A DNA stretch of 24,500 bases from a virus. Location of the stretch: IMG/VR virus record IMGVR_UViG_3300008110_000499, positions 1-24,500 of that record. The stretch is one strand, 5' to 3'. A model generated the notes under the pieces. It was given only the letters and a program-made list of their open reading frames with translations. It had not been told where the DNA came from and did not search any database. Positions 1 through 6,722 of the stretch are shown here, piece after piece; positions within the stretch are counted from its first letter, which is position 1; the number at the start of each line of letters is the position of its first letter. A program made the position numbers and the translations under genes.

Positions 1-933
1 CTGACCAACATCGGGCAAAACTGGATCGAAGCGCCCGACTTCATCGCATGGCCAGACCTGTCTGCCTTCTCCCCGACGATCCCGCTTGGCACGGCTTCCA
101 CCTTCGCCACCGTCGTTGAGACCAATACGGTCAATGGAAAGTCGTATGCGCTGGACCGCCTCGCTTACGCGGTGACAGCGGGCACGGCCCCGACTTCGGA
201 GAGTGCGAGCGTCAGCGGTGGGGCGGCGGTTCTTTCGACGCAAAACACTGTGGGCTCAACCCGGCTGATCGACCTCTCGCTTCGTCCCGCTGTGCAGTCC
301 ACAAACTCGCAGCGCGAAGGCTCGATGTATTCGAGCATCGCGAGCATGGTCCGCGTCAAGTGCAGGGCCACGTTGACGGGAGACTACTCATACGCAGAGG
401 TCAAGTTCGGGCAGGATTACCCCGGATCTGGCTCCACCAACTTCGGCATCCGGCTTCGCGGCAGGCAGGCTGTCTCGTTTACCATCGCAGGAAATCCCGC
501 ATTACTCGTTTCGATCAATAGAAGCGGCGCCATTCAAAGCCTTGGGTGGGTGACGCGCTCCCTGTTCGACGGCGTGGACATCGGCGTGGACCTCATCACT
601 CTCGGAACCGTGGGATACGTCGCCGTCTATCCGTGGAACCCTGCCTGGACTGACTTCCCCGACTACTCCGATCACGGCTTCACCCTGCCCGTGGACGGGT
701 GCCTTGGCCCCGTCCCGGTCCCTGTGAACGCGCAGTTCGTCCAGACAAACATGCCTTATGCAGCCGGCGGTTACCCGGTACAGGCGCAGGGCAACGTGCA
801 GGACAGCTTTACGCGGAACTGGGGAGTTCATTTCGCGGTGGCGCAGGGAGGGACTGGAAGCGGTGGCGCTCAACTGAACATTTACACTGTAAAGTATTAC
901 TGGAAGGCGCTCGCAGGGGGCTCGCAGGCATGA
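1..933 (+). CDS. Tail appendage or receptor-binding-like structural protein, 5' end outside the window
   Basis: The reading frame is open from the first base of the window and closes with TGA at 931-933, so at least 310 residues are present and the true start lies upstream. An internal GTG at 172 is not a convincing start because coding continues without a break before it. Composition is typical of beta-rich virion proteins: many Gly, Ser, Thr, Val and aromatic residues, no charged helices, no signal peptide and no membrane segment. The end of the gene contains a perfect 13-bp palindrome at 881-893. The stop overlaps the next start (ATGA). I infer a tail fibre, spike or appendage component because it precedes a similar gene (1159-1965) with the same small-gene partner. 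No specific family was recognised, so the role is uncertain. Confidence 0.6.
   Translation: MTNIGQNWIEAPDFIAWPDLSAFSPTIPLGTASTFATVVETNTVNGKSYALDRLAYAVTAGTAPTSESASVSGGAAVLSTQNTVGSTRLIDLSLRPAVQSTNSQREGSMYSSIASMVRVKCRATLTGDYSYAEVKFGQDYPGSGSTNFGIRLRGRQAVSFTIAGNPALLVSINRSGAIQSLGWVTRSLFDGVDIGVDLITLGTVGYVAVYPWNPAWTDFPDYSDHGFTLPVDGCLGPVPVPVNAQFVQTNMPYAAGGYPVQAQGNVQDSFTRNWGVHFAVAQGGTGSGGAQLNIYTVKYYWKALAGGSQA
881..893. promoter_or_regulatory. Operator-like palindrome TTTACACTGTAAA inside a coding region
   Basis: This is a perfect 13-bp palindrome with central C, one of eight exact matches to TTTACANTGTAAA in the window. It lies within the last 50 bases of the upstream structural gene, where it encodes part of an IYTVKYY segment, and 37 bases ahead of the next start codon. 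The position inside a gene resembles stoperators rather than a promoter operator. The bound protein is unknown. Confidence 0.55.
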
Positions 934-1157
934 TCACGGTACTTACACAGACCCCTCTGACCGTCGCGGACCTCTCGCAAGGCGGGGCCGAAGTGGAGTG
1001 TCAGGTCTTTGACCTCGCAGTGGATCTCTCCACCCTCGAAGCGGACCTCGCTCAATACGACCCTACATCTGCGACTTCGCCATCAGTAACCATCGCCCGG
1101 AAGTATGCGAGGGTACTCTTGGACGCTTACGCCGCCTCTAAGGGGCAAGGAGCCTGA
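930..1157 (+). CDS. Small phage protein, paralogue of the protein at 1965-2165
   Basis: A 75-residue protein starting at an ATG that overlaps the preceding TGA. I prefer this start to longer upstream possibilities because translational coupling through ATGA is common in this genome. The C-terminal half carries DLAQYDPTSATSPSVT followed by an R..R..LD segment, which matches the 66-residue protein at 1965-2165 (NYDAASATSPGVT, then R..LRAILD). Both follow a large virion-type gene, so the two gene pairs look like a duplicated module. There is no membrane segment or signal peptide. Function is not recognised. A chaperone or minor component for the preceding appendage protein would fit the context, but this is inference. 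Confidence 0.7.
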   Translation: MITVLTQTPLTVADLSQGGAEVECQVFDLAVDLSTLEADLAQYDPTSATSPSVTIARKYARVLLDAYAASKGQGA

Positions 1158-1158
1158 T

Positions 1159-1965
1159 ATGCCCATCATCCCTTTCTTCGACCCCGCAACCGGGGCATCT
1201 GGCGGCCCCACCAACTCTGGCGGTGGCGGCACGATTGGCTGGAAAGTTGTCGCGGACTATGACCTTACGACGGTCGATACTGCCGCTGCAACGACGGGAA
1301 CGACCGGGTCCATCAACCTCACAGTCGGCGGCGCCCCGTTCATCTCCCTGACTGGCATCGATGGCATTGGAACAGGCTCATTGACGCCCACCAACGGTCA
1401 AGGGCTGGTGTTCTCGGTCAACTCGACTGGCCAAAGGTCCATCCTGTTCGACCCTGACTGGACCGCGCTGGGGGTGAGCGATGTGTTCCGCCGCATCTTC
1501 GCCGTCGAAGCGCAAGTGGCCATCGGCAATCTCTCCAACGGCGCAGCCGGCTACATTATGATGGCCTCCGCTGGTTCCAGTTCTTCGACTAACAGCAACA
1601 TTTCAAGCCGCTGCACCTTCAACGGGACTGTCTACAGCATCAACGCCCGGACCTACCACAGCGGCGCAGTCAACGACACCGCCGACACGACGGCGGCATC
1701 GCCCCCGGCTGCATGGTCTGCCTCGGTTATGCGCTGCCCGGAGGGCATCGAGATCTGCCACGGCCTGACGACGTTGCCGGCGAACCCGGACCTTCAGACG
1801 TTCGTGGGCCGTCGCCGGTCGCAGGACTTCCCCACCTTCGTCAAAGGTGGCTCGCTGCGGCTGGGAACCGACCCTAAGCTGTCCTTTGACCTGTTCGGTA
1901 CGTCTGCCGGCAACTCGTCCATGACTGTTAGACGGCTTCGTATTTCCGTTATGGAGGTGGTCTGA
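1159..1965 (+). CDS. Tail appendage-like structural protein
   Basis: A 268-residue protein. I place the start at ATG 1159 because an AAGGAG ribosome site lies just upstream (1147-1152); an in-frame ATG at 1105 would overlap the previous gene by 53 bases. After a short N-terminus (MPIIPFFDPATG) comes a Gly-rich hinge at about residues 16-26 (GGPTNSGGGGTIGW), then a long beta-rich, Ser/Thr/Gly-rich region with no charged helices. A hinge followed by a beta domain is common in phage appendage and receptor-binding proteins, but I see no diagnostic motif. The stop shares a base with the next ATG. The gene belongs to a large-gene/small-gene pair that mirrors 1-933 plus 930-1157. Confidence 0.65.
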   Translation: MPIIPFFDPATGASGGPTNSGGGGTIGWKVVADYDLTTVDTAAATTGTTGSINLTVGGAPFISLTGIDGIGTGSLTPTNGQGLVFSVNSTGQRSILFDPDWTALGVSDVFRRIFAVEAQVAIGNLSNGAAGYIMMASAGSSSSTNSNISSRCTFNGTVYSINARTYHSGAVNDTADTTAASPPAAWSASVMRCPEGIEICHGLTTLPANPDLQTFVGRRRSQDFPTFVKGGSLRLGTDPKLSFDLFGTSAGNSSMTVRRLRISVMEVV

Positions 1966-2165
1966 TGCTCATCACTGATTGTTACAAAGTTCTGGATGAT
2001 GACAGCAGCACGCCGACGATCGTCGTTCTTCGGTTCTCGCAGGTAGAGATGGACGATCTTCTGGCCAACTATGACGCGGCAAGCGCGACTTCACCCGGAG
2101 TTACCTACTGCCGGCCCGTGCTCCGCGCTATCCTTGACCGCGTGAAGGAGGTCAACGATGCCTGA
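1965..2165 (+). CDS. Small phage protein, paralogue of the protein at 930-1157
   Basis: A 66-residue protein whose ATG overlaps the preceding TGA by one base (TGATG). Residues 31-47 or so read LLANYDAASATSPGVTY, followed by a basic helix with RPVLRAILDRVKEV. The same pattern, Y-D-x-x-S-A-T-S-P-x-V-T then R-x-x-x-R-x-x-L-D, is present in the 75-residue protein at 930-1157, so the two are paralogues, although their N-terminal halves differ. No membrane segment or cysteine motif is present. The start of the next gene is embedded eight bases before this stop, indicating tight coupling. Function is unknown. Confidence 0.7.
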   Translation: MLITDCYKVLDDDSSTPTIVVLRFSQVEMDDLLANYDAASATSPGVTYCRPVLRAILDRVKEVNDA

Positions 2166-2466
2166 CGCCGAAACCGTGTCTGCCCTGGCTCCCCTGTTCG
2201 CCGGTCCCGGCGCCGCCGTGCTGGTGCTCTTGGCCGTCCTTTTCGGCCTTTACATCATCGTCGTCAAGCATGGCATCCCTCTCGTTGCCGCGCTGGGCAA
2301 GAGGCATCTCGACCAGATCGACGCGCTGATCGGAGTGCAGCGGGCTGAGAGTGCAGCGATCACAAAGACGCTGGCCAGCATCGACCGCCGACTGGCGAAG
2401 CTCGAAGATCTCTCTGAGCGCATCGGGGTAAACCACGGCGCGCTGTCTCCTGACCGCCTCACCTAA
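2158..2466 (+). CDS. Small membrane protein with coiled-coil tail, holin- or spanin-like candidate
   Basis: A 102-residue protein. Residues about 14-37 form a single strongly hydrophobic segment (AGPGAAVLVLLAVLFGLYII), followed by a predicted alpha-helical, heptad-like region (residues about 50-90: DQIDALIGVQRAESAAITKTLASIDRRLAKLEDL). One N-terminal membrane anchor plus an amphipathic helix suits a holin, an inner-membrane spanin or a membrane-anchored phage accessory protein. The site, at the end of a late block behind tail genes, is where lysis genes often lie. No endolysin is visible next to it and there is no second membrane span, so holin is only a candidate. AAGGAGG (2144-2150) upstream provides the ribosome site. 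Confidence 0.6.
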   Translation: MPDAETVSALAPLFAGPGAAVLVLLAVLFGLYIIVVKHGIPLVAALGKRHLDQIDALIGVQRAESAAITKTLASIDRRLAKLEDLSERIGVNHGALSPDRLT

Positions 2467-2476
2467 GAGGTCCACC

Positions 2477-2731
2477 ATGCCTGTTCGTCGCATCAAAGAA
2501 GGCGAGCCCGGTTACGGGAAGAAAAAGTTTGTCGCAACAGGCACCTATGAGGGCAAGGAATACACCGTCCGTTTTGGCGATGCGAACATGGAGATACGGC
2601 GCGACAGCCCGGAGGCGCGCAAGAACTTCCGTTCTCGCCATAACTGCGATGAACCCGGACCTCCGAATAAGCCGCGCTACTGGTCATGTAAAATGTGGTC
2701 TAAGAAGCCTGTCTCGGAGATCGCAAAATGA
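2477..2731 (+). CDS. Small conserved phage protein with RHNC...YWSCKMW motif
   Basis: An 84-residue basic protein with a GAGG ribosome site 8-9 bases before ATG 2477. The N-terminal half reads as a short beta-rich segment (KFVATGTYEGKEYTVRFGD). The C-terminal half has the distinctive pattern FRSRHNCDEPGPPNKPRYW followed by SCKMW, with two cysteines and a histidine that could bind a metal. From memory this C-terminal motif recurs in small proteins of many environmental tailed phages; I cannot attach a proven function. The stop overlaps the next start (ATGA). It is the first of four consecutive small basic genes at the right end of this block, which look like one functional group. Confidence 0.7.
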   Translation: MPVRRIKEGEPGYGKKKFVATGTYEGKEYTVRFGDANMEIRRDSPEARKNFRSRHNCDEPGPPNKPRYWSCKMWSKKPVSEIAK

Positions 2732-2880
2732 GCCCGCTATTGAAGTGGCGCAAAGAGCGGTCTAAGCCTGCCTGGAACCGCCCGAAGTCCCGCATGGCGC
2801 GACTGATGGAGCGCGTTCAGCGGGACATTGAGGCATCGCAGGAACGTGTAGAGACATTGAGGCATCGCAGGAACGTGTAG
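2728..2880 (+). CDS. Very small basic protein whose 3' end is frame-shifted by a 29-bp tandem duplication
   Basis: A 50-residue, strongly basic protein starting MSPLLKWRKERSKP; the ATG overlaps the preceding stop. From residue 33 the frame enters two perfect tandem copies of a 29-base unit (2824-2881). Because 29 is not a multiple of three, the second copy is read in another frame and ends at TAG 2878-2880 after ETLRHRRNV. If one copy is removed, the original frame continues with EQVEVNSKAGAF and stops at TAA 2916-2918, overlapping the next ATG as TAATG, the junction style used all along this block. I infer an ancestral 53-residue protein altered by a recent slippage duplication, unless the duplication is an assembly error. 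Function is unknown. Confidence 0.55.
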   Translation: MSPLLKWRKERSKPAWNRPKSRMARLMERVQRDIEASQERVETLRHRRNV

Positions 2881-2881
2881 A
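2824..2881. repeat. Perfect 29-bp tandem duplication
   Basis: Bases 2824-2852 and 2853-2881 are identical. The unit begins GACATTGAGGCATCGC. The copy number decides the reading frame of the small gene at 2728: two copies give an early TAG, one copy restores coupling to the gene at 2918. Confidence 0.95.
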
Positions 2882-2917
2882 ACAGGTCGAAGTCAACAGT
2901 AAAGCGGGGGCTTTCTA

Positions 2918-3259
2918 ATGGCAGACGACTACTGCACAAAGAAAGTAAAGTCGCAGTATGCCGTGTGGCCCTCTGCCCGTGCATCGCAGGCCGTCGCCAA
3001 ATGCCGCAAAGAGCGTGGCGATGTTCGGAAAGGCGAGGAAGGCACCTCCCTTCGTCGCTGGGAGCGAGAAGAGTGGAAGGACAAAGCGACGGGGAAGCCA
3101 TGCGGAGCGGGCGGGGATGCCGAATACTGCCGCCCCTCGAAAGTCGTCAGCAAGTCCAAGACCCCGAACACCCGTCCTTCCGCCGACGATGAACAGGACG
3201 CGCTCTTCCGCAAAAGGGCGGGTAAGCGCGCAGATCCCGTCAAGACACCCCGGAGGTAG
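2918..3259 (+). CDS. Small basic Cys-containing conserved viral protein
   Basis: A 113-residue basic protein. It begins with DDYCTKKVKSQYAVWPSARA, a pattern I recognise from small phage proteins of the form Y..KVK..y.vwPSAYAs..i.kCRK. The middle holds LRRWEREEWKDKATGKPCG and then EYCRPSKVVSKSKTPNTRPS, a W..E.W.D..TGKPCG...YCRPSK.vs.kTP motif that, from memory, is shared with phages and some large eukaryotic DNA viruses. Cysteines at about 6, 29, 82 and 90 may bind a metal. The C-terminus is Lys/Arg-rich and probably disordered. The start ATG lies four bases behind the TAA that would end the unduplicated upstream gene. A virion-internal or nucleic-acid-binding role is plausible from charge but unproven. 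Confidence 0.7.
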   Translation: MADDYCTKKVKSQYAVWPSARASQAVAKCRKERGDVRKGEEGTSLRRWEREEWKDKATGKPCGAGGDAEYCRPSKVVSKSKTPNTRPSADDEQDALFRKRAGKRADPVKTPRR

Positions 3260-3262
3260 CTC

Positions 3263-3397
3263 ATGCCGCTTTACGAAGGCAAGTCCCGCAAAACGATGGA
3301 AAAGAACATCAAGAAGCTGATCGACGAAAAGTACCCTCCGAAGCAGGCCGTCGCCATCGCATACGAGAAGGCAGGCAAGAGCAAGAAGAAGGGATAG
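3263..3397 (+). CDS. Very small Lys-rich conserved phage protein (44 residues)
   Basis: A 44-residue protein with a strong GGAGG ribosome site (3252-3256) before ATG 3263. The sequence [20 protein letters not shown] continues with a [10 protein letters not shown] segment and a C-terminal KAGKSKKKG tail. The pattern MPL..GKS...m..NI..li...yp.KQAvAIAy..AGkSkk is one I recognise from many very small phage proteins of unknown role, which supports a real gene despite its length. It is the last gene of the rightward block; the terminator hairpin follows at 3466. High Lys content suggests binding to nucleic acid or an acidic partner, as inference. Confidence 0.7.
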   Translation: MPLYEGKSRKTMEKNIKKLIDEKYPPKQAVAIAYEKAGKSKKKG

Positions 3398-3446
3398 ACT
3401 GCCAAGGCCCCTGATGTGTTCATTACTAAGGAGTTTGGCGAGTCGT

Positions 3447-3459
3447 TTTACAGTGTAAA
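3447..3459. promoter_or_regulatory. Operator-like palindrome TTTACAGTGTAAA at the convergent junction
   Basis: This perfect 13-bp palindrome with central G lies between the end of the rightward block (3397) and the terminator hairpin (3466). There is no promoter next to it. The window's only GANTC site (GAGTC, 3440-3444) ends two bases upstream. Position beside a terminator is reminiscent of stoperator-type sites that block passing polymerase; the binding protein is unknown. Confidence 0.6.
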
Positions 3460-3465
3460 GAAGAA

Positions 3466-3491
3466 GGCCCCCACCGCGACGGGTGGGGGCC
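3466..3491. terminator. GC-rich hairpin terminator between convergent blocks, best for leftward transcripts
   Basis: A perfect 10-bp stem (GGCCCCCACC at 3466-3475 with GGTGGGGGCC at 3482-3491) encloses a six-base loop. Read leftward, the stem is followed by the T-rich run TTCTTCTTTAC, which fits an intrinsic terminator for the leftward operon ending at 3537. Read rightward there is no T tract, so termination of the block ending at 3397 is less certain. Nothing else is seen in 3398-3536 apart from the palindrome. Confidence 0.75.
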
Positions 3492-3536
3492 TAAGAGTGG
3501 CACACGCTATCTGCGCGGCTCTTTTGTAATGTGCTC

Positions 3537-3740
3537 TTACTCTACTCGATTATGTCCCGGCGTCAATGCCCAGGCCGCTACACTTAGCGCAGCGATGAAG
3601 CCAACGACCGCGCCGATGCTCATGTATGTCGTGACGATCGCGATGGACGCTGCGAGCGGAGTGCCCGTGACGGTCATCAGGCTCGCTGTGACTGCGACGA
3701 TCGACCAAAAGATGCCTGAGTAGACGAGTAGGCTTTTCAT
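3537..3740 (-). CDS. Small membrane protein with two hydrophobic segments
   Basis: A 67-residue protein on the leftward strand. Two hydrophobic stretches, at about residues 4-25 (LLVYSGIFWSIVAVTASLM) and 39-60 (YMSIGAVVGFIAALSVAAWA), predict two membrane spans with a very short loop and a short polar C-terminus (PGHNRVE). A GAGGTGG ribosome site precedes the ATG, which overlaps the stop of the HNH gene (ATGA), so the two are co-transcribed. Small two-span proteins of this type can be holins, superinfection-exclusion proteins or morons. The location in the leftward block argues against a classical late lysis gene. Function is unresolved. Confidence 0.6.
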   Translation of the reverse strand: MKSLLVYSGIFWSIVAVTASLMTVTGTPLAASIAIVTTYMSIGAVVGFIAALSVAAWALTPGHNRVE

Positions 3741-4306
3741 AGTGCCACCTCCGCTGCGGGCGTGGCGCTGTCAGACATCAGCAGGTTTCGCATGGACGCG
3801 GGCTGGAAGTGAAGCAGCCCGTGATCCGCATAGAACTCTGCGACCCGCACGGCGGCCTCTTCGGGCGTATCGAACGTGCCCAGGTAGCTGAGCTTCCGCT
3901 TGATGGAAGGGACCGCGATGAAGCGTTGACCGCGCTGGTAAACACCCTTGAACCCGGTGGGCGGGTACTTCGAGGTCGCATGGCCATAGGGGCGACGGTT
4001 CATCAGGTTTTGGCTGAGGGTGACAGCGCGCAGGTTCGCCCACCGATTATCCAGCGTGTCGCCGTTGATATGGTCGATTTGTAGCTCGCCAGGGTCTTGA
4101 CCCGTCATCAGCAGGTAGGCGATGCGGGCGCCGATGAAGGCGTGATTATTGATCCTGACGAACCAGCGATTATTCCGCAAGCCGCCGCTGATCGACCCGC
4201 GAGGGCGACCGCGATGATCGCGCATCCAGCGGAACTCCCCTGTCTCGGGGCAGTAGTGGATCATGCGAGCGACTTGACGAAAGGGAGGAAGGGGTCTGGC
4301 TTTCAT
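3737..4306 (-). CDS. HNH endonuclease with C-terminal AP2-like DNA-binding domain
   Basis: A 189-residue protein. Residues about 10-40 form the beta lead-in typical of this family (YCPETGEFRWMRDHRGRPRG). The HNH core is LQIDHINGDTLDNRWANLRA followed by VTLSQNLMNR, with the catalytic-type Asp-His pair (IDH), the central Asn (DN) and the final Asn of an HNN/HNH motif. The C-terminal third, GFKGVYQRGQRFIAVPSIKR and then LSYLGTFDTPEEAAVRVAEFY, matches an AP2-type domain. HNH-AP2 proteins are usually free-standing homing endonucleases in phage genomes. It has its own strong promoter (4361-4389) inside the leftward block, so it may be a later insertion together with the membrane protein at 3537. 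No intron boundary is visible nearby. Confidence 0.9.
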   Translation of the reverse strand: MKARPLPPFRQVARMIHYCPETGEFRWMRDHRGRPRGSISGGLRNNRWFVRINNHAFIGARIAYLLMTGQDPGELQIDHINGDTLDNRWANLRAVTLSQNLMNRRPYGHATSKYPPTGFKGVYQRGQRFIAVPSIKRKLSYLGTFDTPEEAAVRVAEFYADHGLLHFQPASMRNLLMSDSATPAAEVAL

Positions 4307-4333
4307 GGCGTCTGTCCGTGGTTGCGGAGTGGG

Positions 4334-4356
4334 ATACCCCTCTGTTGCAGGGGTAT
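4334..4356. promoter_or_regulatory. Inverted repeat over the start point of the HNH promoter, containing a GAGGGGTAT element
   Basis: ATACCCC (4334-4340) and GGGGTAT (4350-4356) form a 7-bp inverted repeat with a nine-base loop. On the leftward strand it includes GAGGGGTAT (4342-4334), the same element that is repeated in the control region at 7673-8102. It covers the predicted transcription start of the promoter at 4361-4389, a classic repressor-operator location. It could alternatively act as an RNA hairpin at the extreme 5' end of the transcript. Confidence 0.6.
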
Positions 4357-4360
4357 AGTG

Positions 4361-4389
4361 TTTATAGCAGGTACTGATGATAGCGTCAA
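4361..4389 (-). promoter_or_regulatory. Sigma-70-like promoter for the HNH and membrane protein genes
   Basis: On the leftward strand, TTGACG (4389-4384), a 17-base spacer and TATAAA (4366-4361) make a near-consensus -35/-10 pair. The predicted start is near 4354, giving a leader of about 48 bases to the HNH start at 4306. The primase-helicase gene ends at 4401, so this promoter separates the HNH pair from the rest of the leftward block. Confidence 0.75.
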
Positions 4390-4400
4390 CAGACTTTCTC

Positions 4401-6722
4401 TCACCGGCTGAACTTTTCTCTCTCTGCCCCCCTATGGGTAGCAGAGGGCAGTCCGTTTCCCTTCATCGCGACCGTGCCAGGAGGGATCGGCTTGAACCAG
4501 AGGGTCTTACCAGACGACTTCGGGAGCTTGCGGAAGCCCGCAGCCGTCAGCGCGCTACTGAGGGTCAGCCCGATCTTCGCGATCTGCGAGGGCGACAGGT
4601 TCTCGTCAATCGCCTGCGCGAACTCGCCTGCGGCAAAGCCATTATCGGGACCGCCCCGGTTTGCCTCGAAGGCGCTAATCGCGGCTTCATCCCAGGTGGA
4701 CAGGTGGCGGAACTTTTGATTGGACTTACCGCGCTTACTTTCCTCTTTGTCCATCAGCCACCAGAGGCCGTCTGTGTTGGCGCGCTTACCCGCGTCATAG
4801 AGCGCGACGGCCTCTGCCAGTAGCTGATCACGGTTCGCCCGGAGCCAGTCGAGATCCGCCTTCGGATGCGCGGCGTCGTCAGGGTCAAGGTCGGGGAATG
4901 AGGGGACTTCCACTACCCAAAAGCGGCGGTCGCCCGTCCGGTCTTTGAGGAAGCTGTCCTCATTCGTCGTTCCCGCGATGATGAAGTGGCGCGGCTGATC
5001 CTTGACGAACCGTTCGTATGGAGCGCGGAAAGTATCGGTTTGGCGAGTGAGGAAGTTCTTTAGAGAGTTTCCCTCGCTCATCTTTGTTGATGCCAGTTCC
5101 GCGTCCTCATAGATCCACGCACGATTGAGGACCATCAGGCTGTCTTTGTTCCGCGTGTCGATCTGCTGATCCACAAAGCACTCATCTGATGCCCAGGTGC
5201 GGAACAGGGTGGACTTGCGGAACGACTGACGGCCGGCAAGTACCAGTACCGTGTCGCACTTACAGCCCGGTTCGAGCGCACGGGCGACCAAAGAGATCGC
5301 CCATTTGCGAGAATAGATGGACAGTAGATCACGGTCCACCGTAAACGGGCACTGTATGGCTTCGGCAGGGGCGAATACCGTGTTCCACAGCCATTCGTCC
5401 AGGCGAGGTTCCCCATCCCAGGCGAGCCCGCGCAGGTACTCCTTGACCGGGTTCCGCTTCCTCTCCGCGCAGACGCTGAGGATGGCATCGAACACAGTCT
5501 CTTTGCCCGGACGGTTCATCGTCCACTGATAGTCGGCCTCTAACATCAGGGAGAGTTCGATATGCGCGTGCTCCGATAGCGGGGCGGTCCCGTTCATCGC
5601 GACCTGCCGGAAGTCGTCATACCAGAGGTTCCAGCGCGCATCATGCCGCAGCACGTTCATCAGGTTCGTCAAAGTCGGTTCGGGCACCGTCGTCAGGCTC
5701 CCGTCCTTGCCGCGCTTCATGGACAGCGTGGCCCGTCCAGGGACTTTGACTGTGTAGGTGTTATGCCAGACGATGTTCGCGGCGTTCGAGATCAGCTTGC
5801 TGGACCCGTCGCCCTCAACGACAAAGAACGCGGAACCGACGCTGCTTCCACTCTCCGGGCAGATCGTGTTCAGCCGGCTTCCGGCCGACAGCCCGGTGAT
5901 CGCTTCCTGCCATGAGCGGCCGTCGTTGAGGAATTTCTGCGAGAAGTCCACGCTCCGATGTTCCATGCGCGCAGCGGCAGTCGCGGGACGGGCTGCGGCG
6001 CTGCCCTGGGAGGCGCGTGGCGCCGTCGCACAGCGAGCGGCGATGCCCGACAGGTCTGCGGGCCGCAGGACGCAGCCAGCGTCCCCACAGAGGACTTCCA
6101 CGGCCTTCGGGATGGACGGGCACTTGACGTTCATGCTGCCGGGGAACCGCGCCAGTCTCGCCCCTACATCGTTCGTGTTGTCCAGCGCAGCGCGCCAGTC
6201 CAGGCCCTCCTTCGACGCCGCATCTGCGACCCGGCGATTGACCTCTGCGACGATGGCTTTGTGCAGCGTGCTGAGCCGTTCATGGTCGGCAGGGGTGAAG
6301 CCGTCCACTGCATAGTGGAAGTGATAGCCCCAGCCGCTGTCAATGATCGCGGTAGGGTCCATGTTCATCACGGCCGACAGCGCCTCTGTCACGACTTCCA
6401 GGGCGTATTCCTTCATGCCCTCGATCTCGTCATCAGGGACCGTGTAGAGGACGGCCTTACGGGCGTCCGCGCTGATCTCGACTTCCTCTCCCTCGGAGAC
6501 GCGCACGGCGGTATGGAGCCCGATCAGGTCGGCGTCGAAGAACAGGCTGGTGACTTGCTTGCAGTTACCCTTCGTCCGGCCTGTGCCAGAGGGGGACACG
6601 CTCCCTACCTCGAACAGCCCGGTGCTGATGTAGTCGCCCCCGGACAGCGCCTGTTCGACGTATTCCAGTCCGGCGGGAGGTTGCGGCCAAATAGCGGCGA
6701 TGATAGAGTGGAACTGGGTCAT
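4401..6722 (-). CDS. Primase-helicase: AEP-type primase fused to VirE-family superfamily 3-like ATPase
   Basis: A 773-residue replication protein. The N-terminal third has archaeo-eukaryotic primase motifs: FFDAD (residues 61-65, metal-binding DxD), SGWGYHFHY (129-137, the sxH motif) and ARLARFPGSMNVK (188-200, the third motif). The C-terminal half is a VirE-type ATPase: NPVKEYLRGLAWDGEPRLDE (424-443), a P-loop-like GRQSFRKST (497-505), Walker B region WIYEDAEL (536-543), a polar TTN (585-587) and KDRTGDRRFW (593-602). The P-loop departs from GxxGxGK[ST] but keeps the Lys-Ser-Thr. Such fusions prime and unwind DNA at phage or plasmid origins. The upstream spacer carries a hairpin (6753-6786). 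The ATG at 6722 has a weak GAGGA site. Family assignment is firm; origin specificity is unknown. Confidence 0.92.
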   Translation of the reverse strand: MTQFHSIIAAIWPQPPAGLEYVEQALSGGDYISTGLFEVGSVSPSGTGRTKGNCKQVTSLFFDADLIGLHTAVRVSEGEEVEISADARKAVLYTVPDDEIEGMKEYALEVVTEALSAVMNMDPTAIIDSGWGYHFHYAVDGFTPADHERLSTLHKAIVAEVNRRVADAASKEGLDWRAALDNTNDVGARLARFPGSMNVKCPSIPKAVEVLCGDAGCVLRPADLSGIAARCATAPRASQGSAAARPATAAARMEHRSVDFSQKFLNDGRSWQEAITGLSAGSRLNTICPESGSSVGSAFFVVEGDGSSKLISNAANIVWHNTYTVKVPGRATLSMKRGKDGSLTTVPEPTLTNLMNVLRHDARWNLWYDDFRQVAMNGTAPLSEHAHIELSLMLEADYQWTMNRPGKETVFDAILSVCAERKRNPVKEYLRGLAWDGEPRLDEWLWNTVFAPAEAIQCPFTVDRDLLSIYSRKWAISLVARALEPGCKCDTVLVLAGRQSFRKSTLFRTWASDECFVDQQIDTRNKDSLMVLNRAWIYEDAELASTKMSEGNSLKNFLTRQTDTFRAPYERFVKDQPRHFIIAGTTNEDSFLKDRTGDRRFWVVEVPSFPDLDPDDAAHPKADLDWLRANRDQLLAEAVALYDAGKRANTDGLWWLMDKEESKRGKSNQKFRHLSTWDEAAISAFEANRGGPDNGFAAGEFAQAIDENLSPSQIAKIGLTLSSALTAAGFRKLPKSSGKTLWFKPIPPGTVAMKGNGLPSATHRGAEREKFSR

